A stretch of DNA of 9,310 nt from Pseudomonadota bacterium (GCA_023394655.1 JAEXAG010000012.1:1-9310), one strand, 5' to 3'; counted from the first letter of the stretch, positions 1-6,449 are shown. Translations and numbers: made by a program. Notes: generated from the sequence alone by a model not told the origin.

Positions 1-257
1 ATCTGTCCTACCGCTCGGAGACCTGGCTGAGCGTGGACAACGCGCCGGGCCTGCGCCAGGGCGCCTATACGTTGGCCGGCCTCTACGGCGGCTGGGATTC
101 GGCGGATGATCGCTGGCAGCTGCGCGCAGGCGTGCGCAACGCCACCGACGAGGTCTATCGCACCGATGGTCAGGAGTTCTCCTCCATCGGCGGCATCCAG
201 ACCGTCTACTACGGCATGCCGCGCAACTACTACGCATCGATCCGCTTCAACTTCTGA
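1..257 (+). CDS. TonB-dependent outer-membrane receptor, C-terminal end (5' truncated by window)
   Basis: Reading from base 3 gives 84 in-frame residues to a TGA at 255-257; the rest of the gene lies before the window. The visible part has the alternating aromatic/polar pattern of outer-membrane beta strands (SYRSETWLSVDN, YTLAGLYGGWD, WQLRAGVRNATDEVY) and ends in YYASIRFNF. The final phenylalanine and the NATDEVYRT loop are typical of the last barrel strands of TonB-dependent receptors, where the terminal aromatic residue is the signal read by the Bam machinery. Such receptors bind siderophores, vitamin B12 or plant and animal carbohydrates and import them with energy from TonB-ExbBD; xanthomonads carry dozens of them. 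The substrate cannot be told from this fragment because the plug and TonB box are missing. A strong terminator follows directly, so the gene ends its transcription unit and is probably unrelated to the kinase downstream. Confidence 0.85.
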   Translation, partial: LSYRSETWLSVDNAPGLRQGAYTLAGLYGGWDSADDRWQLRAGVRNATDEVYRTDGQEFSSIGGIQTVYYGMPRNYYASIRFNF

Positions 258-277
258 CCGGAAAGAGGGCAGGAAGG

Positions 278-306
278 CGCCACCGGAAACGGTGGCGTTT
301 TTCTTT
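278..306 (+). terminator. Rho-independent terminator of the TonB receptor gene
   Basis: There is a perfect 8-bp stem, CGCCACCG (278-285) with CGGTGGCG (290-297), closed by a GAAA tetraloop of GNRA type. It is followed at once by TTTTTCTTT (298-306). It lies 20 bases after the receptor stop codon, as expected for an intrinsic terminator, and insulates the kinase gene from upstream transcription. Confidence 0.92.
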
Positions 307-339
307 CCGGCGTCGGCTGCCATGACGGGGCTGGCACCA

Positions 340-345
340 TATGCT
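340..345 (+). promoter_or_regulatory. Candidate -10 element (TATGCT) ahead of the kinase gene
   Basis: TATGCT at 340-345 matches TATAAT at 4 of 6 positions and lies just after the receptor terminator, where a new promoter is needed. No good -35 is seen 16-18 bases upstream (around 317-322, GCTGCC). It stands 6 bases before an ATG at 352, so transcription starting about 7 bases downstream of the hexamer would begin at or next to that ATG. The same TATGCT-N6-ATG layout occurs at 4592-4606. The evidence is position and resemblance only. Confidence 0.35.
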
Positions 346-351
346 GACACC

Positions 352-381
352 ATGAACCCCGAGCCCGACGCCCGATGCTGA
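352..381 (+). CDS. Possible 9-residue upstream ORF overlapping the kinase start
   Basis: An ATG at 352 opens a 9-codon frame, MNPEPDARC, ending at TGA 379-381. The end overlaps the kinase ATG (375-377) by 7 bases (ATGCTGA), a layout that favours translational coupling by re-initiation. The kinase ATG has no clear Shine-Dalgarno sequence of its own, whereas the 352 ATG sits 6 bases after a -10-like TATGCT and might be read from a leaderless message. The peptide is too short to show coding bias and could be chance. Its interest lies in the overlap and in the missing ribosome-binding site of the large gene. Confidence 0.25.
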   Translation: MNPEPDARC

Positions 382-3300
382 GCGTGCCACTGGTCATCGC
401 GACCAGCTTCGGCTGGCTGCTGCTGATGTTCGCGGTGGCCTTGCTGGCCGAGCGCCGGCCGCACCTGCTCGCCGGGCGCTGGCGGCATGTCTATGCGCTG
501 TCGCTGGCGGTGTACTGCACCTCCTGGACCTTCTTCGGCACTGTCACCCAGGCCGCGCGCTACGGCTGGCCGCTGCCGCCGACCTTCGTCGGGACCTTGC
601 TGCTCTATGCACTCGGCGCGGCCCTGCTGGTGCGGCTGGTCAAGCTGTCCCGGAGCCTCAACGCCACTTCACTGGCGGATCTCATTGCCTCACGCCTGGG
701 CAAGGACCCGTGGCTGGCCGCGACGCTCACCCTGGTTGCTGCACTGGGCCTGATTCCCTACATCGCGCTGCAATTGCGGGCGATCAGCTCCGGCTTCGAG
801 CTGCTGGTGGGGCGTTCCGCCGCCGCCAGCCAGCCCTGGCCCGACAGCACCCTGTTCGTGGCGCTGGCGATGGCCGCTTTCGCAATCGCCTTCGGTGCCC
901 GCCACGCCGATGCGACGCAGCACAATCGTGGCCTGGTGCTGGCGATGGCCTTCGATTCGATCTTCAAGCTGGGGGCGATGCTCGCGCTGGGCGTGTTCGC
1001 GTGGCGACACTACGGTGAACGCATCGTCACGCTGGACGTGCCGCCCACCTCGGGCGACGGCTTCGCGCCGCTGGTCATGCTGGGCGTGCTGGCGATGTTC
1101 ACCCTGCCGCACCAGTTCCACGTCGGCGTGGTGGAGTGCCGCGATGCTTCGCACGTGCGCACCGCGCGTTGGCTGTTCCCGCTTTACCTCGTGCTGATCG
1201 CGCTGCCCGTGCTTCCGCTGGCGCGCGCCGGGCAGGCCGCGTTCGGTGATGGCGTCCCCAGTGATCTTTACGTGCTGGCGCTGCCGCTGGCCGAGGGCAA
1301 TGCCGCGATGGCGCTGCTGGCCTTCCTTGGCGGCCTGAGCGCGGCGGCCGGAATGGTCGTGGTCAGCACGCTGACCCTGAGCGTGATGATCGGCCATCAC
1401 TGGTTGCTGCCGTGGTTTTCCCGCGAATGGGGGCGCACCGGCCACGGCGATCTGCGCGGCGCGGTGCTCGCGCTGCGCCGGGTCGGGATCGTCGCGCTGC
1501 TGCTGCTGGCGTGGAGTTTCAGCCGCTCGATCGCCGGCAACGCCGCGCTCGCCGATGTCGGTGCGATGTCGTTCTCGGCGCTGGCCACGCTGGCGCCGGC
1601 ACTGGCCTTCGCGGTGTGGCGGCCGCAGACGCCACCGCGCGCGGTGGCGCTGGGGGTGCTGGCGGGTTTCCTGGTCTGGGTCTGGGCGCTGCCGCTTCCG
1701 CTGATCCTCGGCAACCTGCCCGAGCCGCCGGCGTGGCTGGCCGCCGGCCCCTTCGGCCTGCAATGGCTGGCACCCGACAGCCTGTTCTCGCTGACCGGCT
1801 GGAGCCGGCTCGGACGCGCGGTGGCGGCGAGCCTCCTGATCGGCACGCTTGCCACTTGGTGCCTGTCGCTGTGGCAGCCGCCTGCCGAGCGCCGGGCGCG
1901 GCGGGGGCTTTCCGTGCAGGTGCTGCGCCCGCTGGCCCAGCGCTTCCTGCCGCCATCGCGCGTGGACGCATTGCTGGCGCGGCTGCCGGTCAATGCCACG
2001 GTGCCGCGCGCCGAAGAAGAAGAGGTCGAGCGCGAACTGGCGGCGGTGATCGGCGCGGCCTCCGCGCGCGTGCTGCTCAACGCCGCGCGCCAGCAGGGCG
2101 GGCGCGAGCTCGATGCCGTGGCCGACATCGTCGGCGAAACCGCGGAAGACCTGCGCTTCAACCAGCGGCTGCTCGAAGCCGCACTCGAGAACATGAGCCA
2201 GGGCATCAGCGTGGTCGATGCGGAACTGCGGTTGGTGGCATGGAACCGGCGCTATGCGGAAATGTTCGACTTCCCGCCATCGCTGCTGCGGGTGGGCCTG
2301 CCGATCGCCGAGGCCAGCCGCTGGGCCCTGCAGCGCATGCCCGCGCGCCATGACCCGGAAACCGCGCTGACGCGCCGCCTCGACCACATGCGCGCCGGGA
2401 CGCCGCATCTTTCCGAGCGCGTGCTGCCCGATGGCAGCATCGTCGAGATCCGCGGCAACCCGATGCCCGGCGGCGGTTTCGTCGCCACCTTCACCGACGT
2501 CACCGATTTCCGCCGCGCCGAAGCCGAGCTGCTCCGTGCCAACGAGACGCTGGAGCAGCGCGTGGAGGAGCGCACCGCCTTGCTCGAACGCGCCAAGCAC
2601 GAGGCCGAACGCGCCAACGAAGCGAAGAGCCGGTTCCTCGCGGCGATCGGCCACGATCTGCTGCAACCGCTGCATGCCGCGCACCTGTTCGTGGATGCGT
2701 TGCAACAGCGGGTGCGGACCGATGAATCCAGACGGCTGGCCGACCAGGTCGGTGGCGCGCTCGATTCCACCACCGCGCTCCTGACCGACCTGCTGGACAT
2801 GTCGCGGCTGGAAGCCGGTGGCCTCGCGCCGGCACCGCGCGCCTTCGCCCTGCGCGACGTGCTCGAGCCACTGCTTTCCGAAGGCCACGTGCTGGCCTGC
2901 GAGCGCGGCCTCCGCCTGCGTTTCGTCGCCACCGACGCATGGGTGCACAGCGATCCCCAGCTGCTGCGGCGCATCGTGCAGAACTTCCTCTCGAATGCCC
3001 TGCGGCATACCGCGCAGGGCAGCGTGCTGGTCGGCGTGCGTCGTGCCGGCAACCGCATCCGGATCGAAGTCCACGATACCGGCCCCGGCATCGGCACCGC
3101 GCAGCAGGCAGTGATCTTCGAGGAGTTCCGGCGCGGCGAGCACGCGCGCGGGCAGGGGCTTGGCCTCGGGCTGGCCATCGCGCGCGGCATCGCCGGATTG
3201 CTGGATGCGCCGATCGGCCTGCGCAGCCGTCCTGGCACGGGCAGCGTCTTCCACGTGGAGGTGCCGCGTGCCAAGGCCTTGCCGGTGGCCCGCCATGCGC

Positions 3301-3686
3301 AGGGGCGCTTGCGCGATCTGCGGGTGCTGGCAGTGGACAACGATCCGTCCGCGCTTGCGGCGCTGGCTGCCGTGCTGCGCGGCTGGGGCTGCGATGTCGC
3401 CACCGCCGCCAGTGGTGCCGAGGCCGAGGCGGCATTGCGCGAAGCGCCAGCGGACCTGTGGCTCTTCGACTACCACCTGGACGATGGCGATGACGGCATC
3501 GCCCTGCACGGCCGCCTGCGCGAAGCGTTCGGGTCGCGGCCGGCCCTGCTGCTCAGTGCCGACCAGACCGGCGCGGTGCGTGCCGCCGCCCAGGAGGCGG
3601 GATTGCCGCTGCTGATGAAACCGGTGCGCCCGTTGGCGCTGAAATCGATGCTGGACCGCGTGCTGGCCGCGCATCGGGGGGCTTGA
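375..3686 (+). CDS. Hybrid sensor histidine kinase with solute-symporter-like (SSS) sensor, CrbS/MxtR-like
   Basis: This 1103-aa inner-membrane kinase is predicted to sense a small metabolite and phosphorylate a response regulator. Domains in order: residues 1-500 hold about 13 hydrophobic segments of the sodium:solute symporter fold, including the kinase-linked signature FGARHADATQHNRG (174-187). Residues 505-575 look like a STAC linker. Residues 595-715 form a PAS domain (MSQGISVVDAELRLVAWNRRY), followed by a coiled coil at 715-750. HisKA has its phospho-acceptor at His760 (GHDLLQPL). The ATPase domain has the N box around Asn874, G1 DTGPGI (901-906), F box FEEF (915-918) and G2 GLGLGL (928-933). 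A C-terminal receiver has acidic Asp988/Asp990, phospho-acceptor Asp1032, Ser1061 and Lys1082. All catalytic residues are present, so it should be active. No Hpt domain is seen. Known family members: CbrA shares the sensor half but pairs with an NtrC-type regulator, whereas CrbS/MxtR has this receiver and a LuxR-type partner, as found convergently at 3851-4519. The ATG at 375 starts directly at the first membrane segment; it lacks a clear ribosome-binding site. The ligand is unknown. Confidence 0.92.
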   Translation: MLSVPLVIATSFGWLLLMFAVALLAERRPHLLAGRWRHVYALSLAVYCTSWTFFGTVTQAARYGWPLPPTFVGTLLLYALGAALLVRLVKLSRSLNATSLADLIASRLGKDPWLAATLTLVAALGLIPYIALQLRAISSGFELLVGRSAAASQPWPDSTLFVALAMAAFAIAFGARHADATQHNRGLVLAMAFDSIFKLGAMLALGVFAWRHYGERIVTLDVPPTSGDGFAPLVMLGVLAMFTLPHQFHVGVVECRDASHVRTARWLFPLYLVLIALPVLPLARAGQAAFGDGVPSDLYVLALPLAEGNAAMALLAFLGGLSAAAGMVVVSTLTLSVMIGHHWLLPWFSREWGRTGHGDLRGAVLALRRVGIVALLLLAWSFSRSIAGNAALADVGAMSFSALATLAPALAFAVWRPQTPPRAVALGVLAGFLVWVWALPLPLILGNLPEPPAWLAAGPFGLQWLAPDSLFSLTGWSRLGRAVAASLLIGTLATWCLSLWQPPAERRARRGLSVQVLRPLAQRFLPPSRVDALLARLPVNATVPRAEEEEVERELAAVIGAASARVLLNAARQQGGRELDAVADIVGETAEDLRFNQRLLEAALENMSQGISVVDAELRLVAWNRRYAEMFDFPPSLLRVGLPIAEASRWALQRMPARHDPETALTRRLDHMRAGTPHLSERVLPDGSIVEIRGNPMPGGGFVATFTDVTDFRRAEAELLRANETLEQRVEERTALLERAKHEAERANEAKSRFLAAIGHDLLQPLHAAHLFVDALQQRVRTDESRRLADQVGGALDSTTALLTDLLDMSRLEAGGLAPAPRAFALRDVLEPLLSEGHVLACERGLRLRFVATDAWVHSDPQLLRRIVQNFLSNALRHTAQGSVLVGVRRAGNRIRIEVHDTGPGIGTAQQAVIFEEFRRGEHARGQGLGLGLAIARGIAGLLDAPIGLRSRPGTGSVFHVEVPRAKALPVARHAQGRLRDLRVLAVDNDPSALAALAAVLRGWGCDVATAASGAEAEAALREAPADLWLFDYHLDDGDDGIALHGRLREAFGSRPALLLSADQTGAVRAAAQEAGLPLLMKPVRPLALKSMLDRVLAAHRGA

Positions 3687-3850
3687 GGATGTCGCCGATC
3701 TGCTTCCGATTCTCCACAACCGATGTGGACGTGGCTGTCTGCAGCCCTGTGGACAACTCCGCGGGACATTGCCCGGCATGGCATTCGCCGGCGTGGCGAA
3801 AAAATGACCAGGGCAGGCGGGTGCGTGCGTGGCGATCCGCGGCGCCGCGA
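3687..3850. other. Convergent intergenic region with DnaA-box-like repeats
   Basis: These 164 bases separate the tail-to-tail kinase and regulator genes. I see no convincing intrinsic terminator for either gene. Three copies of a TGTGGA/TCCACA core lie within 47 bases: TTCTCCACA (3710-3718), TGTGGACGT (3724-3732) and TGTGGACAA (3748-3756). Read on the appropriate strand, the first and third differ from the DnaA box TTATCCACA at one base each. The first two also form a 6-bp stem with a 5-base loop (3713-3729). A self-complementary CGCGGCGCCGCG lies at 3838-3849, abutting the regulator stop codon. An A-run at 3799-3804 follows a GC-rich stretch but is in the wrong orientation for a minus-strand terminator. 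No coding potential is apparent. Confidence 0.5.
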
Positions 3851-4519
3851 TCAACCGACCTGGCGTGACGGATCCTGGAGTTCGAGTTCGCGCAACACCA
3901 CGCCGGCCTGGGTGCGGTTGCGCACGCCGAGGCGTTCGAAGATCGCCGAAAGATGCGCTTTCACCGTGCGTTCCTGCACGCCCAGGCGGTCGGCGATCTG
4001 CTTGTTGAGCAGCCCTTCGGCCACCAGTGCCAACACCCGGAACTGTTGCGGCGAGAGGCTGGCAAGGCGCGAGGCCAGCGCGGCATCGGCGGGTTCGGAA
4101 GCAGCGCCGGCCACCGCCGCGCGCAGGCTGGCCGGCAGCCAGGCCTCGCAGGCGAGCACGGTGCCGATGGCATCGCGCAACTCGTCCAGCCCGGAACTCT
4201 TCGGCAGGTAGCCGGCCGCCCCGTGATCCAGCGCGCGACGCACCACGCGCGGGTCGTCGTTGGCGGAAACCACGATCACCGCGACGCCCGGATGCTGCGC
4301 GCGCACCGCCGCCAGCCCGGCCAGTCCGTGGCTGCCGGGCATGTGCAGGTCCAGCAGGACGAGGTCGATGGCCGGGTCGCGGTCGAGCAGGGCCAGCACT
4401 TCGTCCAGCGATCCGGCTTCGACCAGCCGCACTTCGCCCAGCGCATCGCGCGCGGCCTGCTTGAGCGCGGCGCGAAACAGCGGGTGGTCGTCGGCGATCA
4501 GCAGCGATGTCGCGGTCAT
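3851..4519 (-). CDS. NarL/LuxR-family DNA-binding response regulator, CrbR/ErdR-like
   Basis: This 222-aa two-domain regulator is close to the usual family length of about 210-220. The receiver (residues 5-120) has Asp10/Asp11, phospho-acceptor Asp57 (LVLLDLHMPGSHG), Ser85 and Lys107 (GYLPKSSG), the full set for phosphorylation-dependent control. A linker leads to a LuxR/GerE helix-turn-helix (about 153-208): LSPQQFRVLALVAEGL, then NKQIADRLGVQERTVKAHLS, whose second half is the recognition helix. The ATG at 4517-4519 fits because the receiver's first beta strand begins within five residues. The GGGCGG directly before it is a poor ribosome-binding site. The convergent membrane hybrid kinase is the obvious cognate partner. 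Regulators paired with such SSS-type kinases (CrbR, ErdR) activate acetyl-CoA synthetase genes in other gammaproteobacteria; the targets here are unknown. The 84-bp gap to the divergent hydrolase suggests it may control that gene and itself. Confidence 0.93.
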   Translation of the reverse strand: MTATSLLIADDHPLFRAALKQAARDALGEVRLVEAGSLDEVLALLDRDPAIDLVLLDLHMPGSHGLAGLAAVRAQHPGVAVIVVSANDDPRVVRRALDHGAAGYLPKSSGLDELRDAIGTVLACEAWLPASLRAAVAGAASEPADAALASRLASLSPQQFRVLALVAEGLLNKQIADRLGVQERTVKAHLSAIFERLGVRNRTQAGVVLRELELQDPSRQVG

Positions 4520-4555
4520 CCGCCCAAGTTAGCAGCTTGCACGCGCGATGGACTG

Positions 4556-4567
4556 GTACGAAAGTAC
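4556..4567. promoter_or_regulatory. Candidate operator palindrome GTAC-GAAA-GTAC
   Basis: GTAC (4556-4559) and GTAC (4564-4567) flank GAAA; each half is its own reverse complement. The centre, between 4561 and 4562, is exactly the midpoint of the 84-bp intergenic region, 42.5 bases from the A of each start codon. A 10-bp perfect palindrome CGATGCATCG (4567-4576) abuts it. NarL/LuxR-type regulators bind two-fold symmetric sites, so the adjacent regulator is the natural candidate ligand. The arms are only 4 bp, so chance cannot be excluded. Confidence 0.4.
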
Positions 4568-4591
4568 GATGCATCGATCCGCGCGCCTGCG

Positions 4592-4597
4592 TATGCT
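4592..4597 (+). promoter_or_regulatory. Candidate -10 element (TATGCT) of the hydrolase gene
   Basis: TATGCT lies 6 bases before the ATG at 4604, and no Shine-Dalgarno sequence intervenes (CGGCCC). This suggests a leaderless transcript starting at or within a base of the ATG. The -35 position (about 4569-4574, ATGCAT) is non-consensus, compatible with an activator-dependent promoter. Confidence 0.4.
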
Positions 4598-4603
4598 CGG
4601 CCC

Positions 4604-6379
4604 ATGAACAAGACCGTCCTTGCACTGGGTGCCGCCGTGTTGCTGTCCGCGTGCGCGGGCACCGGAGGCACGATGTCCCCGACTCCCGCCGATTACCTCG
4701 CCACCGTCCACCGCTCGGGCGATGACCTGCTGACCGCCGGGCTCGGTGCCGCCGGCCTGCGCGCGATGGTGCCGCCGGCCTTCGCCGATGCCGAAAACCC
4801 GACTGCCGCCGAACTCCGCCGCCGCGCGATCTGGTCGAGCTGGCGGGGCATTGCCGATCTGTCGCCGACCGGCGGCTACGGCGAGCTGTACGGCAGCCTG
4901 GCCGATATCCCCGGCCGCGAATACTCCAGCGTCGCCTTCGTCCCCGGCGCCGGCCATCCGCATCGGGTGCTGGCGCAGGTGCCGGACGCCTTCGATGCAG
5001 GCAAGCGCTGCCTGGTGGTTTCGGTCGCTTCCGGCTCGCGCGGGGTCTATGGCGCGATCGCGGTCGGCGCCGCCTGGGGCTTGCCACGCGGCTGCGCGGT
5101 GGTGCATACCGACAAGGCGGCGGGCAGCGATTACTTCGATATCGATGCCGGGCTCGGCCACGGGCTCGATGGCCGGGTGGCGGCCGCCGCCGACGCGGTG
5201 TTCAAGCCGGCCACGCAGGCGACGAACGGCGTGGCGTTCAAGCACGCCCATTCGCAGGACAACCCGGAGGGCGACTGGGGGCACCACACCCGCCAGGCCG
5301 CCGAGTTCGGCCTGCGCGCGCTCGCGCTGGCGTTCCCGGATGCCGCGCCGTTCACCTTCGACAACACGCGGGTGATCGCGGTCGGCATCTCCAACGGCGG
5401 TGGCGCGGTGCTGCGCGCGGCCGAGCAGGCGGAAGACTGGCTGGATGGCGTGGTGGCCGGCGAGCCGAACGTGATGGTGGCCGGGCACGGCAGCCGTGCG
5501 CTCTACGATTACACCACCGAGGCGGCGTTGTTGATGCCCTGCGCGCTGCCTGCGCTGGGGCTGCCGGCCACGCCGCATGCCGGGCTCTTGTGCAATGCGA
5601 TGGCCGAAGCCGGCCTGATCGAGGGCCGCGACGAGGCCGCCCGGCAGAAATCGGCGCTTGCCCGGCTGGAAGCGGCGGGCTGGACCCGCGATGCGCTGGT
5701 GGCCGGCGCCGCCAGCACCGGTTTCGACCTGTGGCGATCGGTGGCGGTGGCCTATGCCTCCGCCTACGCCCGCACCCCGTTCGGCGCACACCCCTGCGGG
5801 TACGGCTACGCGGCGGCCAGCGACGGCCAGGCACGGGCGGCCACGGCCACCGAGCGTGCCGCCTGGTGGTCGGACGCCAGCGGCATCCCGCCGGGCAACG
5901 GCGTGCAGATTATCGACCCGGATCCCGCCGCCGCCGCCGGCATCCCCGGCCTGCAATGCCTGCGCGCGCTCTGGACCGGGCAGGGCGAGCTTGCCCGCCG
6001 CGTGCAGGAAGGCGTGGCGGCGACGCGTGCGGCACCGCCGCGGGCCGGCCTGCCGGTGATCGTGGTGCACGGCGAGGCGGACGGGTTGATTCCGATGGCG
6101 TTCAGCGGCCAGCCCTACGTGGCCGCCGCGCGCGCGGCCGGCCGCGGCGACGTGCGCTTCTGGCAGGTGCGTCGTGCCCAGCATTTCGATGCCTTCCTGG
6201 CGCTGCCGCAGGTCGCGGCCCAATACGTGCCGTTGCTGCCCTACGTCCATGCCGCGCTGGATCGGCTGGATGCCCACCTCGATGGCAAGGCGCCGCTGCC
6301 AGCCGATGCGGTGATCGATGCCCGGCCGCGCGCCGCGGGCAAGGCGCTGGAAGCCTCGGACCTGAAGATCCCGCGCTGA
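4604..6379 (+). CDS. 3-hydroxybutyrate oligomer hydrolase family lipoprotein (EC 3.1.1.22-type)
   Basis: This 591-aa protein of the D-(-)-3-hydroxybutyrate oligomer hydrolase family cleaves short oligomers released from polyhydroxybutyrate into 3-hydroxybutyrate. The start at 4604 is chosen because it opens directly with a lipoprotein signal: MNKTVLALGAAVLLSAC, with lipobox LSA|Cys17. Ala18 at +2 predicts release to the outer membrane; the frame remains open upstream to 3953, antisense to the regulator, which is not coding. The family core GSRGVYGAIAVGAAWGLPRG (145-164) with CAVVHTDK following is present. The nucleophile motif is GISNGG with Ser263, and Asp493 (HGEADG) and His527 (AQHFDAF) complete a plausible alpha/beta-hydrolase triad. 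Family members I recall are somewhat longer (about 650-700 aa). The gene is divergent from the LuxR-type regulator and followed closely by the rimP promoter. Oligomer hydrolysis is inferred from family resemblance; another ester substrate such as an aromatic or tannase-like ester is possible. Confidence 0.82.
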   Translation: MNKTVLALGAAVLLSACAGTGGTMSPTPADYLATVHRSGDDLLTAGLGAAGLRAMVPPAFADAENPTAAELRRRAIWSSWRGIADLSPTGGYGELYGSLADIPGREYSSVAFVPGAGHPHRVLAQVPDAFDAGKRCLVVSVASGSRGVYGAIAVGAAWGLPRGCAVVHTDKAAGSDYFDIDAGLGHGLDGRVAAAADAVFKPATQATNGVAFKHAHSQDNPEGDWGHHTRQAAEFGLRALALAFPDAAPFTFDNTRVIAVGISNGGGAVLRAAEQAEDWLDGVVAGEPNVMVAGHGSRALYDYTTEAALLMPCALPALGLPATPHAGLLCNAMAEAGLIEGRDEAARQKSALARLEAAGWTRDALVAGAASTGFDLWRSVAVAYASAYARTPFGAHPCGYGYAAASDGQARAATATERAAWWSDASGIPPGNGVQIIDPDPAAAAGIPGLQCLRALWTGQGELARRVQEGVAATRAAPPRAGLPVIVVHGEADGLIPMAFSGQPYVAAARAAGRGDVRFWQVRRAQHFDAFLALPQVAAQYVPLLPYVHAALDRLDAHLDGKAPLPADAVIDARPRAAGKALEASDLKIPR

Positions 6380-6385
6380 CGCGTC

Positions 6386-6414
6386 TTGCCGGGCAGCGGG
6401 CGGCGCGGTATCAT
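6386..6414 (+). promoter_or_regulatory. Sigma70-type promoter of the rimP-nusA-infB operon
   Basis: TTGCCG (6386-6391) and TATCAT (6409-6414) are separated by exactly 17 bases. The hexamers match TTGACA at 4 of 6 and TATAAT at 5 of 6, which is strong for this GC-rich background. The promoter begins 7 bases after the hydrolase stop codon. The predicted start near 6421 would give rimP a leader of about 160 nt. Confidence 0.7.
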
Positions 6415-6426
6415 GCGCTGCTTGAT

Positions 6427-6449
6427 CGGTGGCACTTCGCCACCGGTTT
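6427..6449 (+). other. 5' hairpin in the rimP leader
   Basis: CGGTGGC (6427-6433) pairs perfectly with GCCACCG (6439-6445) around a 5-base loop, ACTTC, followed by GGTTTCC with only three T's. It begins within about 7 nt of the predicted transcription start, so it may be a stabilising 5' stem-loop, part of a structured leader, or a weak terminator for the hydrolase gene. The short T-run makes termination the least likely. Confidence 0.45.

Larger units (their letters stand above)
4520..4603. promoter_or_regulatory. Divergent promoter/operator region between regulator and hydrolase genes
   Basis: These 84 bases must hold the start signals of both divergent genes. A -10-like hexamer lies 6 bases before each start codon: TATGCT (4592-4597) for the hydrolase on the plus strand, and TAACTT (4526-4531, minus strand) for the regulator, the latter a weak match. 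Neither has a good -35. A palindrome lies at the centre (4556-4567) and a second one directly abuts it (4567-4576). Absent -35 elements with a palindrome near -42 are what activator-dependent promoters usually show. The assignment is an inference from layout. Confidence 0.5.

Noticed and set aside
3770..3804. GC-rich stretch followed by six A's, considered as a terminator
   Set aside because: On the plus strand it lacks a T-run after a stem; on the minus strand the T-run comes before the stem, so it has the wrong polarity for either gene.
3683..3868. 61-codon plus-strand ORF in the convergent gap
   Set aside because: It begins inside the kinase stop region, has no ribosome-binding site, runs into the antisense of the regulator and resembles no protein I know.
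3953..4603. In-frame upstream extension of the hydrolase gene (217 codons)
   Set aside because: It is antisense to the response regulator and would bury the lipoprotein signal inside the protein. The ATG at 4604 gives a proper N-terminus.
690..5087. Very long open frame (1465 codons) on the minus strand, antisense to the kinase and across the regulator and hydrolase start
   Set aside because: It runs opposite clearly recognisable genes. Its composition (Arg/Gln/His/Pro-rich, no domains) is what the complement of GC-biased codons yields, and it crosses three unrelated genes.
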